From positions 1 through 40,389 of IMG/VR virus record IMGVR_UViG_3300037882_005271: 40,389 bases of DNA; one strand, given 5' to 3'. This stretch comes from a virus. The position numbers were made by a program, and so were the translations under genes. The notes beneath the pieces were generated by a model, which saw only the letters and a list, made by a program, of their open reading frames with translations, made no database searches and was not told the origin of the DNA. Each line of letters begins with the position of its first letter. The stretch's first letter is position 1. Below, one piece after another: positions 7,270 through 15,132 of the stretch.

Positions 7270-8226
7270 AGTATTACTATTTTGTTGATTGCTTTTGGTT
7301 TTGATGGAAGCTACCTTTGCCAGCTCAGTAAGTACATCGTTGTAGCTTTTTATGCCATCAATAAGGCCCATGGCTTTTGCCTCTTTGGCAAAATACATTT
7401 TACCGGTTTGCCAGTCATTGCTGGTAAGCCGGGTGCCACGGTCGGATTTTATGCTGTTGATAAACTCAGCAGCCAATACACCCAGCCGCTCTTCTATTAA
7501 AGAAGTATCGCCCTCGTTGGCTTTGCGGTAATCAAGGTTTTTTTCGGTGCTTTGCGGTGCATATACATCCACCACCGGCAGGCCCTGGCTTTTGTAGTAC
7601 TCATTCCAATTGGCAATGGTGGTGTATACACCCACGCAGCCAACCTCATCGGTTTTTTCGGTTACAAATGCTTTTTCTACAGCTGCCAATACCCACATGT
7701 GGGCACTGGCAGCCATACCGCCATTAACCACGCCGTATACAGGCTTTGATGCCCTTGCAGTTTTTATAGCACTTACCAGCTCCACCGGTATGTTGCCCCC
7801 GGGGCCGTTCATATCGAATAAAATGCCGGTAATATTGTTAGCAGCGGCCAGCCTGGTTACCAATGCGCTGTAATCTTTAATGCCATAGCTGCACATACCA
7901 CCGCTTGCCAGCAGCGGCCCATGCAATTTTACAATGGCAATGGCATTAGCGCCAAGCGCACTTATATCCTTGTTATTAAAATAAGGGGAAACAAAAAAAG
8001 CTGTTTGCTGCATACCGGCCTGCATAGCATTGGCACGGGCTTCCTGTGTGCGCAGTTCGCTATCATTGCCTGGTCCATCATCATCCTTATATGCCTGCAT
8101 ACCAAAAAGGCGGGCATCGCCATTGCCCTTCATCACTTCCATTATTAATGGCGTATTGGCCTGCACCCATGTGGAGCTGATGAGCCAATCACTTTTTATA
8201 ATAGAAGCCAGAAATGCACTGTACAT
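6856..8226 (-). CDS. Prohead protease (S49/SppA family) fused to scaffold domain
   Basis: A 456-aa protein. Residues about 95-290 form an S49 (SppA-like) serine protease: KLHGPLLASGG, then FDMNGPGG (about 127-134), the nucleophile Ser174 in GGMAASAHM, and GCVGVYTTIANW (about 197-208). Lys229 is a plausible general base by spacing. After about residue 315 the protein becomes a helical, alanine/glutamate-rich scaffold-like domain. It ends in a glycine linker and a C-terminal WLDPNNPINAWADSKLP tail. It would process and shape the procapsid assembled from the next gene's product. It has an upstream terminator and a start-proximal hairpin, so it probably has its own regulation. Confidence 0.87.
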   Translation of the reverse strand: MYSAFLASIIKSDWLISSTWVQANTPLIMEVMKGNGDARLFGMQAYKDDDGPGNDSELRTQEARANAMQAGMQQTAFFVSPYFNNKDISALGANAIAIVKLHGPLLASGGMCSYGIKDYSALVTRLAAANNITGILFDMNGPGGNIPVELVSAIKTARASKPVYGVVNGGMAASAHMWVLAAVEKAFVTEKTDEVGCVGVYTTIANWNEYYKSQGLPVVDVYAPQSTEKNLDYRKANEGDTSLIEERLGVLAAEFINSIKSDRGTRLTSNDWQTGKMYFAKEAKAMGLIDGIKSYNDVLTELAKVASIKTKSNQQNSNTMAFEKTMGAAKATQFAVVDEGFALTEAQLNNVEAAIIAGEQAAAALDTATETIKEFNTKWQQLNETATASANTINTLTAELETLRGKASTQGGSNVATSAENEAAAAGGGKVASWLDPNNPINAWADSKLPKTEKAS

Positions 8227-8229
8227 GTA

Positions 8230-8248
8230 TGCGTAATTTATTTACGCA
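8230..8248 (-). promoter_or_regulatory. Hairpin abutting the protease start codon
   Basis: TGCGTAA (8230-8236) and TTACGCA (8242-8248) form a perfect 7-bp stem with a 5-nt loop, ending 3 nt before the ATG of the protease gene. It could limit ribosome access or set the 5' end of the capsid operon mRNA. Confidence 0.45.
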
Positions 8249-8273
8249 ACAAAAATGCCCGCTGCCGGGCATT
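8249..8273 (-). terminator. Rho-independent terminator ahead of the capsid operon
   Basis: AATGCCCG (8254-8261) pairs with CGGGCATT (8266-8273). On the minus strand the stem runs directly into a T-run (TTTTTG). It lies 28 nt after the stop of the 8302-8784 gene. Confidence 0.75.
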
Positions 8274-8301
8274 GTATAAAGGACAAAAAAGCGGGATTTT
8301 A

Positions 8302-8784
8302 CTACACAGGGTACACAGGCGATACATCGGGGCTATCCATGGCCAGCAAAATACTTACCACCGTGGCATTATTACTGCCATTGCTTTGCCAGGTAAATGT
8401 AAGCCCGGCAGATGAACGGCCCACAATACGCAACCGCCCATCTTTATGTTTTACCAATGCCACCACCTCGTGATGCATAAGTGTATGCAATATTTGCAGC
8501 TCAGCACTGCCGGCAGCATTAAGGTTTCCACCTGCAGTAATGCTGTACCAATTACCGGGCTTACCATTTTTAGGCTTTTCGTCAAAAGAAAAAGAAGCAG
8601 GTACCAGTTGCAGGTTAAGCCAGTACTTACCAGCATCCAGCAGCGGCAGCACGGTAGCTTCCCCGGTATATTCATCAATATTTGCATCGGCCATTATCCA
8701 GGTGCAAGGCACTAACTGTATGGCACATATGCCCTCGTTGTAAGGGCCTGTTACTAATTGTAAATCACTATATATATTTCGCAT
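8302..8784 (-). CDS. Conserved-looking phage protein, unknown function
   Basis: A 160-aa beta-rich protein without signal peptide or catalytic motif. The C-terminal half (RLRIVGRSSAGLTFTWQSN and a following VVSILLAMDSPDV segment) resembles beta-sandwich domains of virion components. It is the last gene before the terminator at 8249-8273 and follows the 8794-9309 gene by 9 nt. A minor structural role is inferred from position at the start of the head module. Confidence 0.68.
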   Translation of the reverse strand: MRNIYSDLQLVTGPYNEGICAIQLVPCTWIMADANIDEYTGEATVLPLLDAGKYWLNLQLVPASFSFDEKPKNGKPGNWYSITAGGNLNAAGSAELQILHTLMHHEVVALVKHKDGRLRIVGRSSAGLTFTWQSNGSNNATVVSILLAMDSPDVSPVYPV

Positions 8785-8793
8785 ACAACAAAG

Positions 8794-9309
8794 CTAAAAA
8801 CCTTTATCATCCAATGATACCGGCAGGACATTTCGGGAAATAGTTTTGTCGTACAGCAATGGTTTTTGCTGCTTTTTGCGGTACCGGTAGTAATCTTTTT
8901 TCATACTATCAGTTTCCCAATCATCTTCGCTGATGCCCAAAAAAAACCTTACCTGCGTTAAATTGCTTACGAAGCTTGGCAATATGCTAATATAAAAATC
9001 CATGAGGTAGTGAAAAAGGAACTTTATCTGATCTTCAATATACTGGTTAAGGTTTTGCACATTGGTTTCGTTTATACGGCTGCCCCTTACCCTGAAGGTG
9101 CGCATGCTTATAAAAACTTTAATACTGGTGGTATATACCTTACTGCTGTACTCACTTGCACGCTCATTGGTAGCATGCTCCAGCAGGTCGTACAGCTTAT
9201 TACCAATATCATTATCCTTGCTAAGCACCGGGTTAAGCCCGTAGCGGTGAATGATGTAGGCCCTTACATAAGGCTTTACCGGCAGCTCAATACTTATATA
9301 CCCCCTCAT
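8794..9309 (-). CDS. Conserved phage protein of unknown function
   Basis: About 171 aa using the ATG at 9309, which overlaps the upstream stop as ATGA. A longer reading to 9393 lies inside the previous gene and is less likely. The protein begins ISIELPVKPYVRAYIIHRYG and ends with a basic DDWETDSMKKDYYRYRKKQ segment. I associate this pattern with a family found in Bacteroidota prophages, but I know of no assigned function. The basic, aromatic tail would suit nucleic-acid binding. No enzyme motif was seen. Confidence 0.68.
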   Translation of the reverse strand: MRGYISIELPVKPYVRAYIIHRYGLNPVLSKDNDIGNKLYDLLEHATNERASEYSSKVYTTSIKVFISMRTFRVRGSRINETNVQNLNQYIEDQIKFLFHYLMDFYISILPSFVSNLTQVRFFLGISEDDWETDSMKKDYYRYRKKQQKPLLYDKTISRNVLPVSLDDKGF

Positions 9310-9686
9310 ACTGCAGGCGTTTTTGCAATTACCTGGTAATAGTATATGGCCATGGGTGTGGTGTGCACCGTATCGGGGTGCTTTTCCATCCATTGTGCTT
9401 TAAAAGTAAATTCATCCATACCGGTGGCCGGCATGGTGTTTTCATCGGCAATGCCTATAAAGCTAAGGCGCTGTATTTTTATGCAATGCACATACACGCA
9501 GCTTCCATCATCCTGCTTTATTTCGTACACATTGCCAAACTCTTCTTTACCAATTAACCTTTTGGGGGCATAGTTTATTACCGAAAAAAGGTTGCAGGCC
9601 AGTTTATTATTATCATTTGGTACCACCAGTTTTAACAATTTGCAGCCTGCCGGTGGTGTGGCAGGCAAAGTAGTTGTTGCAGTCAT
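9306..9686 (-). CDS. Small phage protein of unknown function
   Basis: A 126-aa alpha/beta protein. Notable segments are KRLIGKEEFGNVYEIKQDDG (about residues 41-60) and a C-terminal WMEKHPDTVHTTPMAIYYYQ. I recognise no family with confidence. It is coupled to the next gene by ATGA and begins 2 nt after the stop of the small membrane protein, so the three genes form one operon. Confidence 0.65.
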   Translation of the reverse strand: MTATTTLPATPPAGCKLLKLVVPNDNNKLACNLFSVINYAPKRLIGKEEFGNVYEIKQDDGSCVYVHCIKIQRLSFIGIADENTMPATGMDEFTFKAQWMEKHPDTVHTTPMAIYYYQVIAKTPAV

Positions 9687-9688
9687 CT

Positions 9689-9904
9689 TTACAATTTTTG
9701 GTTTTTAATGCCCAGGGAGTGATCCCTGATTGTTTTTTCCAAATTATTGATACTTTTATTGTAAGCCCAGTTGCCAATGGTGTAGGTAAGGCTGAGCAGG
9801 CCAAAAAAGCCGCATAATATGCCCCCCAAAAAATCGCCCATGTAAGCGCCAAAAATTGCCAGCAGTATCAGCACTGCCAATATGGCTTTCTTTTTTTTAC
9901 TCAT
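9689..9904 (-). CDS. Small membrane protein
   Basis: 71 aa. A lysine-rich start (MSKKKK) is followed by one long or two short hydrophobic segments (ILAVLILLAIFGAYMG and GILCGFFGLLSLTYTIG) and a charged tail. It heads the operon directly after the repeat-rich region 9951-10190, so its transcription probably starts within or beside those repeats. It could be an accessory holin, a superinfection-exclusion protein or another membrane factor; the sequence does not decide. Confidence 0.62.
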   Translation of the reverse strand: MSKKKKAILAVLILLAIFGAYMGDFLGGILCGFFGLLSLTYTIGNWAYNKSINNLEKTIRDHSLGIKNQKL

Positions 9905-9950
9905 GATAATTTTGATTTTAAAAATTTCGCACCAATTTTTTTACCCAAAG

Positions 9951-10190
9951 TTTGTTACAAGCCAAAAAAAGCCCAAAAAACTGGTATAAGTGGCTGATTA
10001 TCAATTGTACACGATTTGTAACAAATTTGTACAAAACTGTAACAAACTCACAATTTGTTACACATTTTTTGTAACAAATTGTAACAAGTTGTAACAAATT
10101 TGACCATCTTGTTACACTTTTTTACAGAAAGAACTCAATACAGGCGTAGGTTTCATTGTTTTTATTACAATTTGTAACAAATGTAACAAC
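9951..10190. repeat. Cluster of TTGTAACAA repeats in an AT-rich intergenic region
   Basis: About ten copies of TTGTAACAA or its complement lie in 240 bp. They include three head-to-tail copies with exact 10-bp period (10069-10098), palindromic ATTTGTAACAAAT at 10014-10026, single copies at 9951, 10038, 10054 and 10109, and a pair at 10172-10189. The same motif occurs three times at 23141-23177 beside the repressor. The helical-turn spacing suits an iteron-type replication origin or a multi-site operator. The remaining stretch from 10191 to 10283 shows no gene. Confidence 0.7.
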
Positions 10191-10283
10191 AAAAATGCAA
10201 GTCAGCAACGTTTTTTAAAAACTTAAACCACATCCTGCCAAAAAAACAGCGGTAACCAAAGCTGATGGCCCAAAAATGGCCCT

Positions 10284-10323
10284 AAAAAAAGGGGCGGCCG
10301 TGCCGGTAAAAGCAGCCCGCCCC
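10284..10323 (-). terminator. Rho-independent terminator of the 10341-11768 gene
   Basis: On the minus strand, GGGGCGG (10323-10317) pairs with CCGCCCC (10297-10291) and is followed by a run of seven T. It lies 17 nt after the stop codon, which isolates this gene from the repeat region. Confidence 0.85.
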
Positions 10324-10340
10324 GTAAAATACTGCTACTA

Positions 10341-11768
10341 CTATGGCTGCTTAGCAGCGGTTGTAGTGTTGTTCTCGTTTTTTGGAATGTTTAAGCAGTT
10401 GAGTACCTCGTCGAACTGATCATTGGCCTTATGTAAAGGAAGATGGCTGCCTGCCTGCCTGGTATAAAGCTCTTGGGCAAACCACAGGCGGCTTTGCTGG
10501 GTGGTAATTAACTGCCTGTGCAATATATACTGCCTGAAGGCGGGCAGCTCCCGTGCAAAATCATCCATAATGGCTGTATTGGGGCTGCTTATTGCACCGG
10601 GTGCCAGTACCCAAAATTGCGCTGCATCTACATTGGCTCCCATTGCATTGGTATTAATTATAAAGCAGGTAGGGCTGCTGCTTTCGGTTACCGATGCCAG
10701 TACCTCACCTGTGCTGCCATTAAAGCCATCAATGGCAAGCAGGCGCTTGCCTTCAAAATTAACGGCAGTATCGCCCTGATTATATATATGTACAAATTCA
10801 CTGCCCATCAGCAGCCTTAATAAATGCAGCAGCGTGGTTTTTCCATTGCACTGGCCTGTAAGATGTAAAACCGGCAGCTTTTGCATTTTGCTGCACAGCA
10901 GCAGGGTAATATAATCCAGCCCAATTTGATAGGCATAGTACAGGCTTACAGCATTGCTGCCCGGCTGTGTGTAAGTAACTATATGGGTACCAAATATGTG
11001 CTTAATAAAAGCCATAATGCTGCCAAATGCCTGAAAAGCCTGCTCAGGCTCTGCATCGGGCAAATTTGTAAGCGCTCCTGCTGCACCTGCACCGGTGGCC
11101 TGCTCAATGTATTTTTTTGCACTAAGCATGCTTTGCATGGCGCCCTGCACCAGGCGGGCCGCCTGCTCGTAAGCTACCCGCTGGGCAGGCTCAAGGTTCA
11201 TATACCCGGCCTTGTGCAGGCTGGTGGTTACCTCATCGGTAAGGGGCTGCATTACACCCATTTGGTAATTAAGCAGCTCCAGCATGCCCTGCTCGGCCAC
11301 CGGCTGCAGGTGCACCATGGCGGTGGCATACAGGTTGCGCAATTGCTCAAAATGGTAGGCGTACACCATACGCTCCTGGTTGGTAAATACCTGGTCATCA
11401 AACCAATCATCACTGCTGGTTACAATGGCCTCAATCAACTCAGCCAGCAGCAGAGCCGTGCGGGGGGCAAAGCGCAGGGGGGTGCTAAACAGCCAGTGCA
11501 GCATATCGGCCTGCCAGTGGGTGCTGCCGGGCTCATCATCGTACACCTGGCAATAATCGGCAAAGCTGGCCATGGCCTGCAGTACCTGTACCAACTGTGG
11601 CCGCAGGTGCTGCGGCAGCTCGGCAAAGCCGGGTGCTACCTGTAGCCGCTGCAATGTTTTGTTAATTACTTCTTTGGCATAAGCAGTGCTTAGCTCACTA
11701 AAATAGGCCTGGATAGCCAGCGCCTGCCAGGGCGTTGCACCCTGTACGTTTTGATTTTCGTTTCGCAT
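10341..11768 (-). CDS. GAxPWQ-family protein fused to a degenerate SF3 helicase domain
   Basis: 475 aa. Residues about 10-160 form a helical domain shared with the 25161-25853 product (GATPWQ, WQADMLHWL at 85-93, a RNLYATAM helix). Residues about 250-450 align with the helicase part of the primase-helicase at 19600-22128: FIKHIFGTHIVTYTQPG, then KLP, a P-loop-like GQCNGKTT (305-312), LLAID (Asp347), a sensor-like INTN and a final ELPAF...SRLWF segment. The P-loop is one residue short, and the Walker B acidic pair DE is DG, so it is probably not an active ATPase. It could regulate or cap the true helicase. It is expressed from its own structured leader and terminates alone. Confidence 0.85.
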   Translation of the reverse strand: MRNENQNVQGATPWQALAIQAYFSELSTAYAKEVINKTLQRLQVAPGFAELPQHLRPQLVQVLQAMASFADYCQVYDDEPGSTHWQADMLHWLFSTPLRFAPRTALLLAELIEAIVTSSDDWFDDQVFTNQERMVYAYHFEQLRNLYATAMVHLQPVAEQGMLELLNYQMGVMQPLTDEVTTSLHKAGYMNLEPAQRVAYEQAARLVQGAMQSMLSAKKYIEQATGAGAAGALTNLPDAEPEQAFQAFGSIMAFIKHIFGTHIVTYTQPGSNAVSLYYAYQIGLDYITLLLCSKMQKLPVLHLTGQCNGKTTLLHLLRLLMGSEFVHIYNQGDTAVNFEGKRLLAIDGFNGSTGEVLASVTESSSPTCFIINTNAMGANVDAAQFWVLAPGAISSPNTAIMDDFARELPAFRQYILHRQLITTQQSRLWFAQELYTRQAGSHLPLHKANDQFDEVLNCLNIPKNENNTTTAAKQP

Positions 11769-11943
11769 CGTAATAACGATTTTATTAATGAAAAAATGAC
11801 CATGCGCTGCGAAACGAAAACCATAATAGAACTAATCCTAAGTGTGGGTTGTTGCCGGGCTACGGCTCGCATGGCCAAGAAGGTAGGCCACTTTGTAATC
11901 AGGAATAACATAGTTCTTTAATTTTAAAATTTCCGTTTCGCAG
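11755..11943 (-). promoter_or_regulatory. Structured leader RNA with alternative start-codon pairing (copy 1)
   Basis: Element C, the predicted 5' end (11943-11930), and start-codon element B' (11767-11755, ATGCGAAACGAAAA) are near-identical, and both are complementary to element B (11820-11807). B:B' is 13 perfect pairs covering the ATG; C:B is 14 pairs including one G-U. A (11876-11868) pairs with A' (11806-11798, directly after B) over 9 positions with one wobble. D (11917-11911) pairs with D' (11834-11828), and a GCCG/CGGC hairpin lies after A. An upstream ORF starts at 11911 (FLAMR overlapping A) and runs through the leader in another frame. The order C-D-A-D'-B-A'-B' matches copy 2. Confidence 0.75.
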
Positions 11944-11967
11944 TACAAATGTATAAAATTTTATGTA
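11944..11967 (-). promoter_or_regulatory. Promoter/operator shared with 26015-26038 (24 bp identical)
   Basis: On the minus strand it contains a TACATTTG box (11953-11946, Bacteroidota -7 consensus TAnnTTTG). Just upstream is the near-palindrome core TAAAATTTTA (11954-11963), placed where a repressor would block RNA polymerase. The flanked core TATAAAATTTTATGTA differs at one base from the operator at 23091-23106. Transcription should begin about 11943-11938, at element C of the leader. Confidence 0.7.
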
Positions 11968-11982
11968 AAAAAGTATTAATTT

Positions 11983-12327
11983 TTAGGGAGGTATTTTAAT
12001 GCTGCCCATTTTTATTAAGTACTCCACATCTTTTACGCTAAGGGGTATTACGGTAAGCAGCGGGTTAATGGCTGCTTTTTTATACGGCTTACTGCGCACT
12101 TTTAACAGGTAGCCCCTGTACTTAAGATAGCCCTCGTGGCAGCTTATATACGTGCCCCGGATAGATGGGCGCAGCCTGCGGTGGCGCAGCTTACCCTGTA
12201 TGCACAGCAGCTTGTACTGCCGCAGGGTAATAGCCTGGCCGTAGCGCTCCTGCAGGCGCTGGGCAAAGTGCGGGTAATGCTGCAGCAATACACTGTGCTG
12301 CAGTGCGCTAAGGTTAAGGCTGCTCAT
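11983..12327 (-). CDS. Small basic protein of unknown function
   Basis: 114 aa, rich in arginine and lysine, with HFAQRLQERYG (about residues 20-30), a basic RHRRLRP stretch and a C-terminal PLLTVIPLSVKDVEYLI. I know no function for this pattern; the basic character would suit binding to nucleic acid. It is the last gene of the early operon, coupled to the 62-aa gene by ATGA, and ends just upstream of the leader promoter at 11944-11967. Confidence 0.65.
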   Translation of the reverse strand: MSSLNLSALQHSVLLQHYPHFAQRLQERYGQAITLRQYKLLCIQGKLRHRRLRPSIRGTYISCHEGYLKYRGYLLKVRSKPYKKAAINPLLTVIPLSVKDVEYLIKMGSIKIPP

Positions 12328-12512
12328 GGCAAGGCTTTGGTTGTATCATCTAAATCAACCCTTTCGAACCGCAGGCGGTATTTTTCGGGGCTGTCTTTAA
12401 AATCAATATCCATTTCTATCAATGGGTTTTCTACCTTTTCATTAATGCATACCTCCAGCAATTTTTTTGCTGCTGCGGCGGCTGCGGCGTGTATTTTTTT
12501 ATCTGTTGTCAT
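12324..12512 (-). CDS. Small acidic protein of unknown function
   Basis: 62 aa. An alanine-rich N-terminal helix (KIHAAAAAAAKKLLEV) is followed by a beta/acidic part with FKDSPEKYRLRFERVDLDD. It overlaps the next gene by ATGA and follows the Dam-type methyltransferase by 5 nt. An antitoxin-like or chaperone-like partnership with the basic 114-aa protein is conceivable from charge complementarity only; no family was recognised. Confidence 0.6.
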   Translation of the reverse strand: MTTDKKIHAAAAAAAKKLLEVCINEKVENPLIEMDIDFKDSPEKYRLRFERVDLDDTTKALP

Positions 12513-12517
12513 ATTGC

Positions 12518-13354
12518 TTAAATTTTAAAAAGTCCGTTTTGCTGTGGTAAATAATTGGTAAAAACTATTTCTTGCACATTGCCACTGCGTATATTATTGC
12601 GCTTTACCGGCAGCGGTGTTTTGTGCCAGGTGGCATACAGATCATTATACAAATCACTTTCGTAAGTGCTTACCATGGCCAGCCCTTTTATATTGCACAG
12701 CTTATTGGCCAAATCAATATGCTGTTGTGTGGTAAACTCAAATTTGTAATCGTTAAAACTGGCCCTTGTTTGCTTTGGATATGGCGGATCTGCATAAAAA
12801 AATGCCTGTTTAAAATCAAGGGTGTGAATGCAGTTGGCATAGTCAAAATTGGTTATTTGAAAGTTGTTTCGCAGTACTTCAGCTACTTGGTGCAATTTTT
12901 CTATGGCATTGTTCCACTTGCTTACAGTTTCGCCACCATGGCTGTTTACCTTTGTTTTGGCCAAATGCCAGCCTTTATTACGCCGCTGTGCGCCCAGGCC
13001 AAAAAAGCTTTGCCGCACCCTTACATAAAAGCGCCGGGCCTGCTCTATTTTACAGGGGCTTGGCTCCCAGCAATTATCATGCTCCTGCTTACTGCAGGGG
13101 GTAAGCAATAAAAGCCGGGTAAGCTCAGCTTCATTATTGCGCAGCACTTCAAAAAAATTGGTGATATCGCTGTTAATTTCGTTGGCAGTTTTTACCACTT
13201 TACCCTGGTAATTAAGCGACACGCTCATGCTGCCGGCAAATAAATCTATCAAATGGGTAAAGCCATGGGGGAAAAGCTGGTACAAATAGTCGAGCCAGGT
13301 GAATTTGCCACCAAAGTAGTTAAAGGCAATTATTTTCGTACTGTTTCCGCTCAT
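12518..13354 (-). CDS. DNA adenine N6-methyltransferase (D12/Dam family)
   Basis: 278 aa. It has the D12-class motif order: NYFGGK near the N-terminus, the SAM-binding motif DLFAGSMSVSL (37-47) and the catalytic motif DPPY (189-192). It methylates adenine N6 in a short target. No partner restriction enzyme is visible, so it is an orphan enzyme. Such enzymes usually protect phage DNA against host restriction or act in regulation. It is coupled by ATGA to the 44-aa microprotein upstream and is preceded by the Gp37/Gp68 and ASCH genes. Confidence 0.92.
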   Translation of the reverse strand: MSGNSTKIIAFNYFGGKFTWLDYLYQLFPHGFTHLIDLFAGSMSVSLNYQGKVVKTANEINSDITNFFEVLRNNEAELTRLLLLTPCSKQEHDNCWEPSPCKIEQARRFYVRVRQSFFGLGAQRRNKGWHLAKTKVNSHGGETVSKWNNAIEKLHQVAEVLRNNFQITNFDYANCIHTLDFKQAFFYADPPYPKQTRASFNDYKFEFTTQQHIDLANKLCNIKGLAMVSTYESDLYNDLYATWHKTPLPVKRNNIRSGNVQEIVFTNYLPQQNGLFKI

Positions 13355-13485
13355 GCTATCAGTTTTTTTACAATCATTTTAAGCAAAATGGCTATATCTT
13401 TTAACCAGAAAATAACTATTGCACCCACGGCCTGCCGGTGCCTGGCGCCATAAGTATAGGGGTATATCTCTTTTTCTTTTTTCAT
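13351..13485 (-). CDS. 44-aa microprotein
   Basis: It starts with MKKEKEIYPYTYGARHRQA and continues with a hydrophobic/amphipathic segment (VGAIVIFWLKDIAILLKMIV), ending KKLIA. Both ends overlap the neighbours as ATGA: its ATG overlaps the stop of the 319-aa gene, and its TGA overlaps the ATG of the methyltransferase. It exactly fills an otherwise empty 127-bp interval. The double coupling is strong evidence that it is translated. A membrane-associated peptide is likely; the function is unknown. Confidence 0.75.
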   Translation of the reverse strand: MKKEKEIYPYTYGARHRQAVGAIVIFWLKDIAILLKMIVKKLIA

Positions 13486-14441
13486 GCTGGATAATTTATA
13501 AAGGCTTTGCCATACAGCAGGTTGCCGCTGTGCTTTTTGCCCATGTTTAAAAATTGGCAGGGGCTATCGCCATTGTCTTTGTTTTCTATCATAGTACCAT
13601 ACGCATCACGCCAGCGGTGGCCCATAAAGCGGCCCGGCTGGCCGGGGTAGGCTTTACTTTCAATAAAATTCATTTGATGCATATCGTATTCATCCAACGT
13701 ACAGGCATCGGTATAATACTCCATTTTAAGTGATGTTGTAAATGGCCGGTACTGCCCCCACTGCTTAAAAAAGAAGGGTACACCGGCAGCCTGGCATTGC
13801 TGCTGCAGGTTGAGCGGCCATGCAGGGTGCATGGGGCTGGCCTTGGCACCACTTTCGCCACCGGCTATTACCCACTGCAATTGGCAAAGCCACTCTACGG
13901 GTAGGTTAATATGGCTGAGCAGCGGCTCGGCACTTATGCCTTTTACTGCTGCCGTGGTGGCCAGCAGGTGCGGTATGCGCTCGTTGGCAGTGGCCTGATT
14001 TTCTGTACTTACTAAAAGCCAGATATTGGGGGCGGTGGCGGCTTCGCCCTCCTGCTGCTGCAGTAATTGGTAAAAGCCCGGTAACCTTTCGCTGCGCTTG
14101 GTAAGTATTATGAAAGTATGCTCCCGTAACTGATCCATTACTGAATATGCCTGCAGCAGTTGTGCATCGGTAATATCCTTGTGAAAAAGGTCGCTCATGC
14201 TGTTTACAAATACCAGGCTGGGCTTTTTCCAGTTAAAAGCCTGCAGCAGCACATCCTTGTGAAATACTGCACCAGCATTAAATGGATGGCTGTATTTATC
14301 CGGCACAATGGCCATCAGCCGCTTGTGCATTACCTCGGCATAGCAAAACTTACAGCCTCGGCTCTTTTTGTGGCAGCCGGTTACAAAGTTCCACACCCGG
14401 CTTACAAGGCCTTGTTTTCGGGTCCATTCAATTTTGCTCAT
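13482..14441 (-). CDS. Phage Gp37/Gp68 (DUF5131) family protein
   Basis: 319 aa. The N-terminus has the family signature IEWT...VTGCHKKSRGCKFCYAE with Cys23, Cys30 and Cys33, resembling an Fe-S-binding CxxxxxxCxxC of radical-SAM type. Other conserved-looking segments are VFVNSMSDLFH, FIILTKRSERL, VIAGGESG and FFFKQWG. The family is common in phages and is usually annotated without a defined reaction; radical-SAM chemistry is an inference. It overlaps the ASCH gene by 14 nt, and the microprotein is coupled behind it. Confidence 0.9.
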   Translation of the reverse strand: MSKIEWTRKQGLVSRVWNFVTGCHKKSRGCKFCYAEVMHKRLMAIVPDKYSHPFNAGAVFHKDVLLQAFNWKKPSLVFVNSMSDLFHKDITDAQLLQAYSVMDQLREHTFIILTKRSERLPGFYQLLQQQEGEAATAPNIWLLVSTENQATANERIPHLLATTAAVKGISAEPLLSHINLPVEWLCQLQWVIAGGESGAKASPMHPAWPLNLQQQCQAAGVPFFFKQWGQYRPFTTSLKMEYYTDACTLDEYDMHQMNFIESKAYPGQPGRFMGHRWRDAYGTMIENKDNGDSPCQFLNMGKKHSGNLLYGKAFINYPA

Positions 14442-15132
14442 TGGTAACCATTTTTAAGGTGAATGAAATAACCCATACCCAGGGATTTGATTGCAGACTT
14501 TCGGCTCCATTAATTATTTGCCATAATGCGTTAAACTGCTCAACAGGCGAATGCCCTAATGGAGGTTTGTCATTAGTTTTTGTGTTTTCCCATTTTTTAT
14601 AAGCTTCAAAATACTCAGTAAATATATCTTTGAAAAACTCAACCGGTACGGTTAATACACCTTCTGAAATGGCATCATCCGTATTTATTTGATTCAATCT
14701 TTCAATACGTATATCAGTTATAATCAGCATCATCCGGCATAATGATACTGGCAAAAACAAGGATGATCTTTTATACCACATTTCCTTATCAGGATAATCT
14801 TTATTTCTGCTTTTTTCAAACAATGCCGGCTTTGTGTTTTCAAAAAGTACCACTTTATCTGATGGCTTAAACTTCCACTTTTGCTTACCTGTTTTTGTGA
14901 TACCATCTTTAACCCATGTACCCCTTCTGTAATGGGTTTCTTTTACATATATGGCATCACCTGGCTTTCCATAAGGGCAAAGGTTATTATCTGGATTGGC
15001 TACAAATTCAGGGGTAAATCCGCCTTCATCCAGCCAGGCAAGCGCCTTGCCCTTTACTAACCTTCTGGTTTGTGTTTTGCGCCCGGAAAGTAAAGCCTTT
15101 ACCATAATGGTGCTGAAAAGTATATTGCTCAT
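14428..15132 (-). CDS. ASCH-domain-like phage protein
   Basis: 234 aa. It starts with the typical ILFSTIMVKALLSGRKTQTRRL, followed by YGKPGDAIYVKETHY (about residues 53-67) and a central RIERLNQINTDDAISEGV segment. This pattern belongs to the ASCH/PUA-like proteins of phages, which are thought to bind RNA or modified nucleotides. It is commonly next to Gp37/Gp68 proteins, as here. Its start overlaps the upstream stop by ATGA. Confidence 0.87.
   Translation of the reverse strand: MSNILFSTIMVKALLSGRKTQTRRLVKGKALAWLDEGGFTPEFVANPDNNLCPYGKPGDAIYVKETHYRRGTWVKDGITKTGKQKWKFKPSDKVVLFENTKPALFEKSRNKDYPDKEMWYKRSSLFLPVSLCRMMLIITDIRIERLNQINTDDAISEGVLTVPVEFFKDIFTEYFEAYKKWENTKTNDKPPLGHSPVEQFNALWQIINGAESLQSNPWVWVISFTLKMVTNEQN

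Noticed and set aside
10881-11645. 254-codon plus-strand ORF opposite the 475-aa gene
   Set aside because: It is antisense to a gene with clear homology to two other proteins in the window, and is rich in His, Gln and Leu as expected for a shadow frame.
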